From Hymenopus coronatus (taxonomy: Eukaryota > Arthropoda > Insecta > Mantodea > Hymenopodidae), in the NCBI GenBank assembly GCA_030762935.1, contig CM060883.1:33007501-33071500 (forward strand): 64,000 nt of DNA. The letters are read 5' to 3'. Both the position numbers and the translations under genes were made by a program. Positions 1 through 11,242 of the stretch are shown here, in pieces. Under the pieces are notes generated by a model. The model ran no database searches, had not been told where the DNA came from, and saw only the letters and a program-made list of their open reading frames with translations. Positions within the stretch are counted from its first letter, which is position 1; the number at the start of each line of letters is the position of its first letter.

Positions 1-144
1 TATATAAATGAAACAATAAAAAAAATAATCTTCTGTAAGAATAGTTGTATTTTGAACAACTAGAGAGAAAAAAAAGCCAAGTTTTGGGGTTTTAATGTAA
101 AACATGCACCACACTCTAAAACTATATATAATGTAATATATATT

Positions 145-330
145 ACGCTAAAAATCTTTTAAAAGCTGGTCGCTATGTGAAAGAGCAGATTTAGTTCACT
201 TTTTATCGTCCGGCTTGAGAAAAGTTGGTACTTTAACTTTACAACCAATAAGTAATATCTCGAAAAAGGCCAACTCTGAAAGAAAAGCATATACAACATT
301 AATTGAGTGTTTTAACGATATCTACATTAC
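145..330 (-). repeat. FamA fragment (internal part)
   Basis: Internal stretch of the family, read on the minus strand (AAAGCTGGT, CAATAAGTAATATCTCG, GTGTTTTAACG landmarks). Both ends are missing. It is fused directly to an oppositely oriented copy at 331, giving an inverted junction. Confidence 0.7.
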
Positions 331-1167
331 TTGTGTATAGAGAAGGTATTTGCATTCCACACAAAAATTTGATACATACATTTTGCCGGAAACATACGTT
401 TTAAACTTCGCTGAATCCAAAAAAAGCATTTTTAGAAAAAGGCCCACATATATGTATTATATGTATGTGCGTGTCAGTGTGTCCATGGATCTATGAAAAC
501 GATAATCAAAAATGAAAAGTCGCTACAGAAATTGGTATTTGAGTTTAGAATATTCTAAGGATTTTGCGCAAAATTCCCTCACAACAAACTACCTTTACAT
601 GTAAAATATTTCGAAAATTCTTATTTTCTCAAAAATGCCTTTAACAATTTTGATTAAAATACAGTATACCAAAGATATTTATATAAAAAATAAAATGTAT
701 ATTTTGTATTTTCTGAGAATAGCCCCTGAAGACCTCTTCATTGTGGATGACTTTTGCATAACTGGTAAACCATAAGATACACACAAAAATATAGATCTCG
801 CTAAAACACACAACATATATTATGTACATTTTTTTTGTAGAGTTAACCATTTCCTACATATTCCTTGTTATTAGTTTCAGTTTTAAGCAATTTACACTTT
901 TCTCAAACGGGAAATCATCTTTAATTTAATTTTTCTTTTGCTTTATTCTTATGCGTGTAAAGCGAAAACCGAATTTCAATTGTTTTACATAGCAACCGGT
1001 TTTTAAAACATTTTTACTATCGCTTTAGCCTAGTGTATTACTTTATTTCCCTTCTATTTAGAGGGAAGTAATGATTCATTTCAAATGCCAAGATGTACTA
1101 GATAAAGGAATAAGCTCTTGTATTCATATTTTGTAAAGAAAGTCATGTGAATGTAATAAGGATTTTT
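331..1167 (+). repeat. FamA copy, near full length
   Basis: Starts inside the left hairpin (GTGTATAGAGAAGGT) and runs to the right end (AAAGAAAGTCATGTGAATG). The right end is joined head-to-tail to the next copy: GATTTTT is followed at once by ACTTTCTCTAC at 1168. Confidence 0.8.
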
Positions 1168-1620
1168 ACTTTCTCTACACGTACTATGTACATAGTGTAT
1201 AGAGAAGGTATTGTAATGCACCCAAAAATTCGATACCGAGATTTCACCGAAAATACATGATTTAGGTCCCCCCGAGCCCAAAAAGCAGTATTTATGGAAA
1301 AGGGCCCGTTTGTGCGTGTGTGCGTGTGTTTATGTGGACAGCATAGCTCAAAAACGATAACACCGTTAAATACCAAGTTTGGTATCTTCAAAGGATGCGA
1401 CACGAAGATTTTCAAGAAATTCCCCCACCCCCAGCTACCCTAATACATGGAACTTTTTAATGAAAAATTTGATTTTCTCAAAAATGGCTGTAACGAATTT
1501 GATTAAAATATCGTATATTAAAGATATTTACCTGACAAATAAAATGTATATCTTGAATTTTCTGGGAATAGCCTCTGAAGACTACTTTATTCTGGAATTT
1601 TGTATAACTGCTAAACCATA
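1168..1620 (+). repeat. FamA copy, left half
   Basis: Complete left end with hairpin (ACTTTCTCTACACGTACTATG at the start, then its inverted arm), TG-rich site near 1310, then the body up to CTGCTAAACCATA. It is cut at 1620 by an unrelated GC-rich segment. Confidence 0.85.
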
Positions 1621-1898
1621 AATTGTAATCTAACTTACCCCGGGGAAAGGGATGTGACGAGGGGAAACCACAGGCCAGAAAACAGGAAATAATGGAGCAA
1701 GCACAGAGACGCACGGAAGTCATTAACAGTGTCACTAGATGGCAGACCTGGCGCACCCCGGAGGCTATAGAGGCGCCGGGAGGCCGTCGGAAGTATGCCA
1801 CTTCGACACCTCAGTGCAATCAGGGGAAAGAGTTTTACTCGGAGCAAGCGACAGTGCCATCTGCCGGCGAAGCCTCACCCACACCTGCCGCCGACTTG
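1621..1898. other. GC-rich segment interrupting FamA
   Basis: About 278 bp, clearly richer in G+C than its flanks, lying between a + FamA copy that stops mid-body and a - FamA copy that begins at its right end. It contains AGATGGCA near 1736 and its reverse complement near 1857. Short reading frames are present but match nothing I recognise. It may be a small DNA transposon or part of an older insertion. Confidence 0.4.
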
Positions 1899-2795
1899 AA
1901 AAATCTGATGTGTTACACTGACTTGACTTTCTCTCTCTTCTATAAACTTCTTACATAAGATTATTCTTCTTTCTGCACCTTGCTAATCGAGATAATCATT
2001 AGCAGAATGTTCTAACTACTTAGTTCCTTATAAATAGGAAGAAAATAAGGGAATACACTAGGCTAAACCGATAGTCAAATGTTTTAAAAGCTGTCGTTAT
2101 TTGATTGTCATCGCTTCTTTGTTTGGCCAGGAGTAGAACAAAAGAAAAACGGACACTTCTTGTCTGAGAAAAGTATAAGTACTCACAACTGTAACCAAAA
2201 ACAAGGAATATCTCCGAAACGGTTACCTCCACAACAAAAATGTAAAGGACATAAATTGAGTGTTTTGATCAGATCAACATTTTCTGTGTTGTAAGCTTTT
2301 GTCTATCTCTTACCGTTTAGCACTTAAGCAAAACTTAGCAAAATTCATCCAGAATAAAGAGCTCTTCAGAGGCTATGCCCAGAAAATTCAAGATATACAT
2401 TATATTTGGTATGTAAATATCTTTAATATACGGGAGTTTAATCACAATCGTTAGAGCCATTTTTTAGAAAATCAAAATTTTAGAACAGTTTTCCGTGTAA
2501 ACAGTAGTTGGGCGTGGGGGGATTTTCTCGAAAATCTTCGTGCCGCATCCTTGGAAGATACCAAACCTAAATACCAAGTTTAGTATTTAACGACCTTTTC
2601 GTTTTTGAGCTATGATGTCCACAGACACACACACACACACACACAGGGACCTTTTTCTGAAAATGCTTTTTTTTTTATTCATGGGGTCCTAAAACATGTA
2701 TTTGCGGTGAAATCTCGGTATAGAATTTTTGGGTGGAATACAATACTTCCTCTATACACTATGTATGTATATAGTACGTATAGAGAAAGTAAAAA
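1899..2795 (-). repeat. FamA copy, full length
   Basis: Begins at the right end (AAAAATCTGATGTG) and ends with the left hairpin and GAGAAAGTAAAAA. A (CA)n run at about 2622-2644 occupies the microsatellite site seen at the same place in other copies. Confidence 0.85.
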
Positions 2796-3311
2796 TGAAA
2801 AACGGAAATTATACGAGGGAATGAAGGAAAAGGAACCGTGATAGATGGATTGGCTTAAGCGGCCCTAGAAAAACCACGGAAAACCCCAGTGACAAAGTGC
2901 ACGTCGACGGGGAGCGAACTCGGGTCTCCCGAATGAAGACAAAACCGCCTGAACCATCTGGCTCGGTGGAGCTAGATGGATATTTCCAATCAAGATTTTC
3001 CTAACCTGTTAAATTTTCGTAACAATCTTAAACTAGAATGCCGCTATTTCTCTTATAAGTTGCATAAGCCGCATAAAATATTTAACATAATGCAGGCATA
3101 ATCCCTGTTAAGAAAACTTAAACTTCTAGTAAGTCTGCACCTACTGAGCTGAACTTTAACCAGGTAAGTTGCGAGAACTTGCAACATTTGAGAAAGTTTC
3201 AGTGATATAATCACCTGTAAATTCTTAACCTTCTTGGCTCCTTCCCGGATGCTGTTGGAAATTGGATTATGTCTAGCCTCTATGCTGTTTAAATAAATCT
3301 GTACATAATAC
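2796..3311. other. Non-FamA spacer with a SINE head
   Basis: About 515 bp between two minus-strand FamA copies. A tRNA-like SINE lies at about 2870-2985. The remainder is AT-rich with no recognisable gene. Confidence 0.5.
2870..2985 (-). repeat. tRNA-derived SINE head (relic)
   Basis: On the minus strand TGGTTCAGGCGG fits the RNA polymerase III A box, and GAGTTCGCTCCCC about 30 nt later is close to a B box. A non-tRNA body follows toward lower coordinates. The spacing fits a tRNA-like internal promoter. Parent tRNA not identified. Confidence 0.5.
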
Positions 3312-3933
3312 AAAAAAATCTGATGTGCTACACTCACATAACTTTCTCTCACTGTTCTACAAACAAAACTCTTACAAAAGATTGTTCTTCTTTCTACACA
3401 ATGCTAATCGATAAATATTAGCAGAATGTTTATATTACTTAGTCCCTTAAAGTACAAGGGAACTAAGGGAATGTTTTAAAAGCTCTTACGGTTTACCAGC
3501 TATGCAAAATTCAATAAAAATCATCCAAAATAAAGGTGTCTTTAGAGGCTATTCCTAGAAAATTCAAGATATATCTATATTTTATTTGCTATATAAATAT
3601 CTTTAATATAGATATTTTAAACAAAATCGTTAGCCATTTTTTATAAAATCAAACTTTAAAAATGTTTTCCCTATAAACGGTAGTTTAGGGAGGGGTTTGC
3701 ATTCCTGGAAGATATAAACTTAAATACCAAATTAGGTATTTTACCGACTCTTCGTTTTAGAGTTATCGTGTTCACGGACACACACACATGCACGGACCTT
3801 TTTGTAAATATATTTTTTTTGGATACAGGGGGCCCTAAAGCGTGTATTTCCTGTGAAATCTCGATATCGAATTTTGGGCGCAATATAATACCTTCTCTAT
3901 ACACTATGTAAATAGTACGTATACAGAAAGTAA
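3312..3933 (-). repeat. FamA copy with internal deletion
   Basis: Both ends are present (AAATCTGATGTGCTACAC at the right end; CTTCTCTATACACTATG at the left end). A block is missing near 3480, where GGGAATGTTTTAAAAGCTC jumps to TTACGGTTTACC, so the copy is about 250 bp short. Confidence 0.8.
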
Positions 3934-5050
3934 TAAATGCATCGTCAACGAAAAGGCAATACGAGAGACTTCCGTATATTTCCCAGTTTGTGTTCTGAAG
4001 GAAAAAAAAGGCAGAAACACAGATGGATTTTTCATTTAGGTACTAGAAAAACAGCGCCTTATTTAGTTCCTTTCACGTTAATATTATCCGAGTGCTATTT
4101 TATTACCAAAGCCAGTGACGATACAGAAATATTCCACTGGCCACGATGGGGACTTATATATCTCTCTCAGAATTACTCCCCCCCCCCCTCCAGTCCTAGA
4201 TCCAGTGTTTGAAGTCTGACGGTAATAAAGAAGAAAAATAAACACTTTTTTCCCCTTTTAAGAGACAAATCGATGCGCAAAAACGCTACAGCCATCTCGG
4301 TTTTAATTCGAGGGATAGGTTAGCTCTCCGTAGTTCCTTTGTTTGCCTGCCTGCTTCTCAGATGAAAAGTGATGGCCTCGTATATTCTTCTTTTGCTTCA
4401 TTTCGCTCATCAAGCAGGCTATGAGCGTGTTTTATGTTCAACTAAGGTATATTACCTTCATTTGCCGAACGACCTCTCTACGTTTTTGCAATATTTTCTG
4501 GCAGACACAAGCTGAAAGATGTTCCAAATGCACAAATCTTTGTAAATAGAGAGCGAAAAAATTAAGTATGGGCTCATGGAACAAAGTTGACCCAGGGGTC
4601 GCAAATCTGTACCGGCTGATATGGCGTAATGTGGCCGTCATGGGCAAAAGAATACGTCCCACTGTTTCAATCAACACGCTTCAAATGTAAACAAGCAGCG
4701 GTGTACGCATTATCGATACATTGCTCTTTTGAAACTACGAAACATGAAACATCAATTCCAACATGAGTGGGAGGAACATATTTTGTTCATGTGGACTGAC
4801 CAATCAGACTGAGGTTTCTTTGTGGTTTCCTTCAGTCACCAAGGTAAATACCGGATTGGATAGTTAATACCACGATCCAAAGTTCCGCCTTCAATCAAAA
4901 CTGCAGTATTTTCTTCTTCCACATGGAATAGGCTAAGCAGTCCGTTCCGACGAAGTAGTCTGTGGTGTCCATCTTTTACGGGGTCGGCCAGCGAATCTTA
5001 TTCCTCTTGGGTTGTATTGCAAGGGTCTTATTGGTATCCTTTCATCAGTC
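3934..5050. other. Unassigned single-copy-looking DNA
   Basis: About 1.1 kb without FamA. It holds an 11-nt C run near 4178-4188 and several short open frames, none recognisable. No splice-supported exon could be argued. Confidence 0.4.
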
Positions 5051-5705
5051 ATAGTCAAAAGCTGGTTGCTATGTGACTGAAGCTCCTTTGTTTGTATGGA
5101 CAGGAGTTGACAAATTCCTGTATGAGAAAAGTATGTTTTTCATAGCTGAAAACAAAAACAAGGGATATCTTAAAAACGATCAACCCCACGAAAAAAATGT
5201 ATATAACATAAATTGTGTGTTTTAATGTGCTCTACATTTTCTGTGGGGTAAGTTTTTATCCATCTCTTGCGGTTTAGCAGTTATGCAAAATTCCGTAAAA
5301 TTGATCCAGAATAAAGTAGTCTTCAAAGGTTATTCCCAGAAAATTCAAGATACACATTTTATTTGTCAGGTAAATATCTTTAATATACGATATTTTAATC
5401 AAAATCGTTAAGTCATTTTTAAGGAAATCAAAATTTTCGAAATTTTTTCCATAGAAACAGTAGTTTCGTGTGGGGGATTTTCTTGAAAATCTTCGTGTCG
5501 CATCCTTGGAAGATACCAAAGTTAAATTCCACGTTTGGTTTCCAACGGTCTTTTCATTTTTGAGCTATGCTGCCCACAGACACACACGGACATTTTTTTT
5601 TTTTTTTGATTCAGGGGGTCTCAAAACATCGGCATCGAATTTTTTTGGTGCAACACAATACCTTCTCTATACACTATGTACATAGTATGTATAGAGAAAG
5701 TAAAA
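5051..5705 (-). repeat. FamA copy, right end missing
   Basis: Starts inside the body at ATAGTCAAAAGCTGG and runs to an intact left end (CCTTCTCTATACACTATGTA then GAGAAAGTAAAAA). A T run near 5593-5608 follows the CA site. Confidence 0.8.
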
Positions 5706-5871
5706 ATATACAAGGTGCATTTATTTTTTCAATTTAAAATATAATAATGTACTTATAAAGTAATGTGTATAATGTGGGTCTACACATAGAATATTAAATC
5801 CTGTAAAGTTTACGTCAGTACATATATGATCACCTATATACCTACTGCATAGAATTACAAGGTAAATAGAT

Positions 5872-6045
5872 TATGCGGCCGGTTGATGCGGTCTTCTCGA
5901 TCTGGAGCCGCTACTTCTCAATCAAGTAGTCTCTCAATTGCCCCCCCCCCAGGGACCTCGAGGCTGAGTGTACCCCGGACCAGGTCTTCCGCCGGTATCG
6001 GGAATAGAACTCAGGTCTCCGCGCTGAGACGACCACTATACATAC
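5872..6045 (-). repeat. SINE family S2, minus-strand copy
   Basis: Read on the minus strand it matches the copy at 11243-11540: shared landmarks are GAAGACCTGG, a CGGGGT-CACTCAGCCTCG block, GGTCCCTGGGGG, CAATTGAG and GAAGTAGCGGCTCCAG. The tRNA-like head is truncated, beginning at about GCGCGGAGACCTG. A C run near 5940 expands one position. Confidence 0.7.
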
Positions 6046-6530
6046 TAGAGAACCAAAAAGTGTACTTGATGTAATGATTAACGCTTTGACATGGAGTTAT
6101 GGGTAATAAACGTCAGTTATTATTTGTTACTTTTACGGCCAAAGTGTAATGTAAGTAAAACCAGTTCCACTATGAACTAGAAATCTGATACAATGAATGG
6201 CTAACGTCCGTTGTTCTCTACTCTTAATTGGCCAGTGACAAACCACCTTTCAACAGTTACTAATTAACGTTTATTCGACATCCTAGTTAGTGTGTTCATG
6301 ACGTGGAAAGTGTAATATATCAAGAGAGAATAATGTCACTTCCTTTGTGTCTATATCGGTGCAGCTTCGAAAATGCATCTGCTTGTTCAACTGGCAGGAC
6401 AAAACTTTTCAAGAGATAATTTTCACTGCGTTTATAATAAACAATGCTTGCTGCAAACTATTTTAGGTGCGTTCGGTAACGGAGTGCATAATGGCGCATT
6501 CACGTAGTGCTTTTAGTTTTAGACAACTTT

Positions 6531-6810
6531 TGATTAAATTAACTTTCAGATTACAATACTGTATTACTCTTAATCAGAATTATTCTTATCTGATAAATTA
6601 TAGACACAAAGTCTTACTACAATACAGTAATGATCCTTTTACCATAAACTGGAGATAATTTGGCTCTTAACTTTGGAAAGTATGCTATTTTATAAATATG
6701 TTTACTCTATGTATTGTTATTTTACATGGTATTCAATGTTAATATTCAAATTATTGCTGCATGTTATAATAGACGAACTCAACATTTACAAATATTCTTA
6801 ATTATACAAG
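6531..6810 (+). repeat. Dispersed AT-rich repeat, copy 1
   Basis: Aligns by eye with 43906-44185: both start GATTAAATTAACTTTC, share ATTATTCTTATCTGATAAAT about 45 nt later, then CATAAACTGGA/CACAAACTGGA and AATTATTGCT. No ends, inverted repeats or coding potential seen. Confidence 0.6.
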
Positions 6811-6871
6811 ATTTCCCCTAGTATAGGTGAGTAATAATGCATTATATTTCATATTGGTTGCAGTATAAACT

Positions 6872-7668
6872 AAAAAATCTGATGTGTTCCATTCGCATGA
6901 CTTTCTCTGCATTCCTGCATAAAATATTACTAAAAAATTATGCTTCTATTTACTTCATGCTAATCGAGAAAAAATTAGCAGAAATAATCTTATTACTTGC
7001 TTCCTTGTAAGTACAAGCGAAATAAGGGAGTACCATAGGCTAAAGCGATAGTCAAAAGTGGTTGCTATGTGACTAAAGTCCCTTTGTTTGTATGGACAGG
7101 AGTTGACAAATTCCCGTATGAGAAAATTAAGTTTTTTAAAGCTGAAACCAAAAACAAGGCATATCTCAAAAACAATCAACTCCAGGAAAAAAAATGTTCA
7201 TATGATAAATTGTGTGTTTTAATGTACTCTACATTTTTTGTGTAGTAAGGTTTTATCTGTATCTTACGGTTTAGCAGTTGTGCAAAATTCCGTAAAATTC
7301 ACCCAGAATAAAGTAGTCTTCACAGGCTATTGCCAGAAAATTCAAGATATACATTTTATTTGTCAGGTAAATATCTTTAATATACGACATTTTAATCAAC
7401 ATCGTTAGATCCGTTTTTGAGAAAATAAAAATTTCAAAACTTTTTCCATGTTAAGGGTAGTTAAATACCAAGTTTGGTGATTAACGGTCTTTTCGTTTTT
7501 GAGTTAAGCTGCCCACAGACACTCACACATATACTCACGGACATGTTTCTAATAATGTTTTTTTTGGATTCAGGGGGTCCCAAAATATATATTTCCGGTG
7601 AAATCTAGATATGCAATTTTTGAGTGCAATATAATAATTTCTCTACACTATGTATAGAGTACTAAAAT
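6872..7668 (-). repeat. FamA copy, full length with eroded left end
   Basis: Right end AAAAAATCTGATGTGTTCC and a collinear body. The left hairpin is shortened (TTTCTCTACACTATGTATAGAG), so it has lost part of one arm. Confidence 0.8.
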
Positions 7669-8363
7669 GTGTTTATATTCAAGTACAAAGGCATTGTAAA
7701 TCCTTTTTAATGTTTCAGCAATTTATGAAATGAAATGAGGTGTTTATAGCCCATGTATGTCAGAGCTAATTGGGCTTTTGAATGGCGAAATAATTATCAA
7801 AATCTGTTGAGTGGTTGAGGAGATTACTTCTATTCACACAAACACACAAATTTTCCCTATAACATTAGTATTTAATTGAGCGAATGTAATGCAGCAGACA
7901 GTGAATTACGAACAAGCAAATCCTCCTCACGTGTTGCAGGGCAGTGGAAGAGAAATTTAATTTTTTGGCAGTAGTCCTGGCGCCGTGGCCAAGACTGGAA
8001 GGCGCCCACATTATCGATCCCAACAACTCTCTCTCTCTCTGTCCCGGCGAACAAAAAGAAAACACACACAGTGTTTGTGGATATGTTTCCATAACATTCG
8101 AATTGGGTTAACAAAAGGCATACCATCTCCTTAAATCCACATCCTCAATGCAGGACACGTTCCCGCTCTTAACAATGCGCACCACGTTCTGGAGAACCCC
8201 CCGGGGATCTCAAGTTCCTGCCTGCATACCTCGAAAACAAGAACTACCCCGAATCTTTCCGCAGTAATGGCTTTCTTAGCATCTACTACAACCAACTTCT
8301 TTGTCGGCGCAAGCATTTGCTACATGTACACAAACAGTAACGTCACATGAGACAGAAAAATAT
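7669..8363. other. Spacer with a possible RTE-type 3' end
   Basis: No FamA. A possible LINE tail lies at 7750-7855, and a (CT)n run at about 8027-8041. Overlapping open frames on the minus strand (7872-8126 and 8131-8316) are short and unrecognised. Confidence 0.4.
7750..7855 (+). repeat. Possible RTE-like LINE 3' end relic
   Basis: AAAATCTGTTGAGTGGTTGA followed by GGAGATTAC and a CACACAAACACACAAA tail resembles the common 3' end of RTE-type LINEs, in which a similar 'question of GGTTnAGTGGTTnnGGAG' phrase precedes an ACA-rich tail. No coding part remains. Identification is from memory of the family pattern. Confidence 0.35.
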
Positions 8364-8467
8364 TCTTGTGTGTTCTGTTCACTTGACTTTCTCTACATTT
8401 CTGTAACAAATTATTATTAATACTTCATGTTAATCGAGGTACAGATTAAGAAAATCGGTCTTATTAG

Positions 8468-8482
8468 TTACTTGTAAACAGA
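8468..8482. repeat. Target-site duplication, left of S3
   Basis: TTACTTGTAAACAGA here and TTACTTATAAACAGA at 8751-8765 differ at one base and flank the SINE exactly. Confidence 0.85.
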
Positions 8483-8750
8483 GTCACCCTCCGTGGTGTA
8501 ATAGTTACCTTGCGTTCAAACCCGGTGGAGGACGATGGATTTTTCGGGCGTAAAACTCCTTAGCATGGATGCCTTTGGAAGGGAAGTAAAGCCGTTGGTC
8601 CCGTGTCGTAGATTTACGACACGTAAAACAACCTCAAGCCTGATAGAGAGGCCTCTGAGGAAAATTAAGCGGTCTTTCACGCCCAATTTAGAACGGGACT
8701 CTGAGAAACACAGTAATTAAAGAGCGTCCATAAATAACACTTCATTTAAT
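8483..8750 (+). repeat. SINE family S3, with target-site duplication
   Basis: 268 bp. The head has a perfect A-box match (TGGTGTAATAG) and a B-box core (GTTCAAACC) only about 7-10 nt later, so the tRNA-like part has an internal deletion. The body carries GGACGATGGATTTTT, GGAAGGGAAGTAAA, GGTCCCGTGTCGTAG, GAGAGGCCTCTGAG and GCGTCCATAAATAACAC, which recur at 26994-27189, 30118-30205 and 32745-32926. A 15-bp duplication flanks it inside a FamA copy, so S3 moved after that FamA copy was in place. Confidence 0.85.
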
Positions 8751-8765
8751 TTACTTATAAACAGA
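8751..8765. repeat. Target-site duplication, right of S3
   Basis: Partner of 8468-8482 (14 of 15 identical). FamA sequence resumes without loss. Confidence 0.85.
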
Positions 8766-9180
8766 AGGGAAATAAGGGAATACACTAGGCTAAATCGACA
8801 GTCAAATGTTTTAAAATGTGTTTGCTATCCATTTCTGTGCGTGGCCAGCAGTTGACAGTTCACGTATGAGAAAATATCTTTATAACAAAAAAATATCTCG
8901 AAAACGGTCAACTTCACGAAAAAATGTATATGACAAATTAAATGTGTTTTACTAGCTCTTATGGTTTACCAGTTAAGAATAATTCAGAAAAGTTCATCCA
9001 AAATAAACAGGTGTTCAAATCTATTCCCCACAAAATTAAACATACACATTTTCATTGTCATGTAAACATCTTAAATGTAAGAGATTTTAATCAAAGTTGT
9101 GGGCCATTTTTGAGAAAACCAAAATGTTCGAACATTTTCCCATGTAAAGGGTAATTTGGGGTGCGGGATTTTCTTGAAAA

Positions 9181-9741
9181 CTACACTCTTGCGGTTTACC
9201 AGTTATACAAAAGTAATCGAGAATGAAGAGGTCTCCAGGCTCTTCCATTAAAATTCAAAATATACATTTTATTTTCCATGTAAATGTCTTTAATATGCGG
9301 TATCTTAAGTCAAAATCGTTAGAGCAATGTTTGAGAAAATCAACATTTTCGATTTTTTTTTTTCTATTTAAAGGGTAGTTTGGGATGGGGAGATTTTCTT
9401 CCAAATTTTGTATCGCATCCTTGAAAGTAAATTTAAATATCATGCTTGGTATTTTACCGACATGTTTTTGAGTTATGTGTTTCGGACTCACACACACACA
9501 CATACACACGCGCACGCACATATACACGCGCACGCACACACACACGCGCACGCACACACACACACGCGCACGCGCACACCCACACACACACACTGTTATT
9601 CAAAAATGCTATTTTTGAATACAGGAGACCATAAAACATGCATTCTCGTTGATATCCTGGTATATGAGTGTAATTTTTAGTGGAATGCAATGCCTTCTCT
9701 ACCCACTATGTACATTATATTTAGGTGCTAGATAGAGTAAA
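9181..9741 (-). repeat. FamA partial copy with long CA/CG microsatellite
   Basis: Restarts at CTACACTCTTGCGGTTTACC, upstream of where the previous copy broke off, and runs to a degraded left end. About 110 bp of CA/CG-rich simple repeat at 9484-9593 occupies the usual FamA microsatellite position and creates long spurious open frames rich in His/Thr or Cys/Val. Confidence 0.8.
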
Positions 9742-10050
9742 ATTCTAATGTGTTACATTCATATGACTTTCTCTACTAATCGACAAACTTTTTCTTTTAT
9801 TTATGTTATGCTAATTGAGATAAATATTAGCAGAAATGGTCTTAGTACTTGATTCCTCGTAAGTACTTTTAAAAAGTATCGCTATAAGAAACAATTGAAA
9901 TTCGGTTCCCCGGAAGTAAAACAAAAGAGTAAAACGAAATATCACTTCCGCTTCCGAACATATGAAATAGTTTAAACTTGAAAGCAATAACAAGTAATAT
10001 CTTGGAAACTGTTAACCCATAAAAAATGACAAAGCCGAGATCTAAATTTT
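9742..10050 (-). repeat. FamA right-end fragment
   Basis: CTAATGTGTTACATTCATATGAC is the right end; the body stops at about 10050, where an oppositely oriented copy starts. Confidence 0.75.
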
Positions 10051-10779
10051 TACTTGCTCTACATGTATGTACAATGTTCACAGTGGGTAGAAAAGGTATT
10101 GTATTCTACCCAAAAATTATATACCAGATTTCACCGAAAATACATGCTTTGAGACCTCCTGAATCCAAAAGAGAATTTTTAGAAACATAACCAAAATTGG
10201 TATTTAAGTTCAGCATCTTCCAAGGATGTGGCACGAAGTTTTTCAAGAAAATCTCCTCACCCTCAACTACCCTTCACACGGAGCATTTTTCAAAATTTTG
10301 ATTTTCTCAAAAGTTTCTCAAGCAATTCTTATTAAAATACACATGTTTAAGATATTTTCATGACAAACAAAATGTATATCCTGAATTTTCTGGCAATAGC
10401 CTTTTGAAAACCTCTTCTTTCTGAATGATTTTCGTATATCTCGTAAACCGTAAGATATACACAAAAACTGTAGATATCATTGCAGCACACAAGTTAAATC
10501 AATTACATTTTTGGTTTTTTAGAGTTACCCGTTTTCGAGATATTCCGAGTCATTGGTTGCTTAAAACTGTTTTGTATCACTTAGCGACCGACTTTTAAAA
10601 TATTTGATTACCGTTTTAGACTTATGTATTCCCTAATTTCCCTTCTACATACAAACAAGCAAGTAATAAGACAAATTCTGGTAATGTGTATCCTGATGTA
10701 AATAAAATAATAGTTTTAAGAATTACCTTTTGAGGAAAAGCTAGAGAAAGTCATGTGAATGGAACACATCAAATTTTTT
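10051..10779 (+). repeat. FamA copy, nearly full length
   Basis: Eroded left end (TACTTGCTCTACATG), body, and a good right end (CTAGAGAAAGTCATGTGAAT then ACACATCAAATTTTTT). The CA-site segment is shortened. Confidence 0.8.
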
Positions 10780-10784
10780 GTAGA

Positions 10785-11230
10785 TTTTTGCCTATTTATA
10801 CAAAAGTGATGGAGAATTAATAGGACTTCACAGGCTATTCCCATTAAATTCAAGGTGCTAATTTTTTTGTCATATTTTTGTAAATATCTTTAATATAGGT
10901 ATTTTAATCTAAATCGTTCGTCATTTTTGAGAAAACTAATTTTTTCATAATATTTTTGATTTAAAGGGTAGTTTGGGGTGAGAGGATTTTCTTGAAATTT
11001 TCGTGTCGCATCCTCTGAAAATACTAAGCATAAATGTCAATTTTGGTATTTAATGGTCTTTCGGTTTTTAGTTATGCTGTCCACACATACACGTGTGCGC
11101 GGACCTGTTCCTAAATATACATTTCTGGTTTCAGGGGACCTCAAAGCATATATTTCCGGTGGACTCTATATCGAATTTTTGGTTGTAATATAGCCTAGGT
11201 ATATGCATAGTACATGTAGAGAAACTAATA
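10785..11230 (-). repeat. FamA copy, left half
   Basis: Starts within the body and ends in GCATAGTACATGTAGAGAAAC, a degraded left hairpin. Inverted relative to the preceding copy. Confidence 0.75.
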
Positions 11231-11242
11231 CTATATCTATCT

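Larger units (their letters stand above)
5706..6871. other. Spacer with SINE S2 and a dispersed AT-rich repeat
   Basis: AT-rich DNA between FamA copies. It contains a minus-strand S2 SINE at 5872-6045 and, at 6531-6810, one copy of a repeat shared with 43906-44185. No gene recognised. Confidence 0.5.
8364..9180 (-). repeat. FamA copy split by SINE S3, left end lost
   Basis: Right end at 8364 (GTGTTCTGTTCACTTGACTTTC). The body is interrupted by an S3 SINE at 8483-8750 and resumes with the same bases after the target duplication. It stops at GATTTTCTTGAAAAC and is followed by a second partial copy that steps back to an earlier position in the element. Confidence 0.8.

Noticed and set aside
1143..2841. 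CRISPR-like array suggested by regularly recurring near-identical blocks
   Set aside because: The repeats are copies of an 0.9-kb eukaryotic element in both orientations; there are no short direct repeats with unique spacers and no cas genes.
9255..9690. Cys/Val-rich and His/Thr-rich reading frames
   Set aside because: They are direct translations of the CA/CG microsatellite inside a FamA copy, in both strands and several frames, not proteins.
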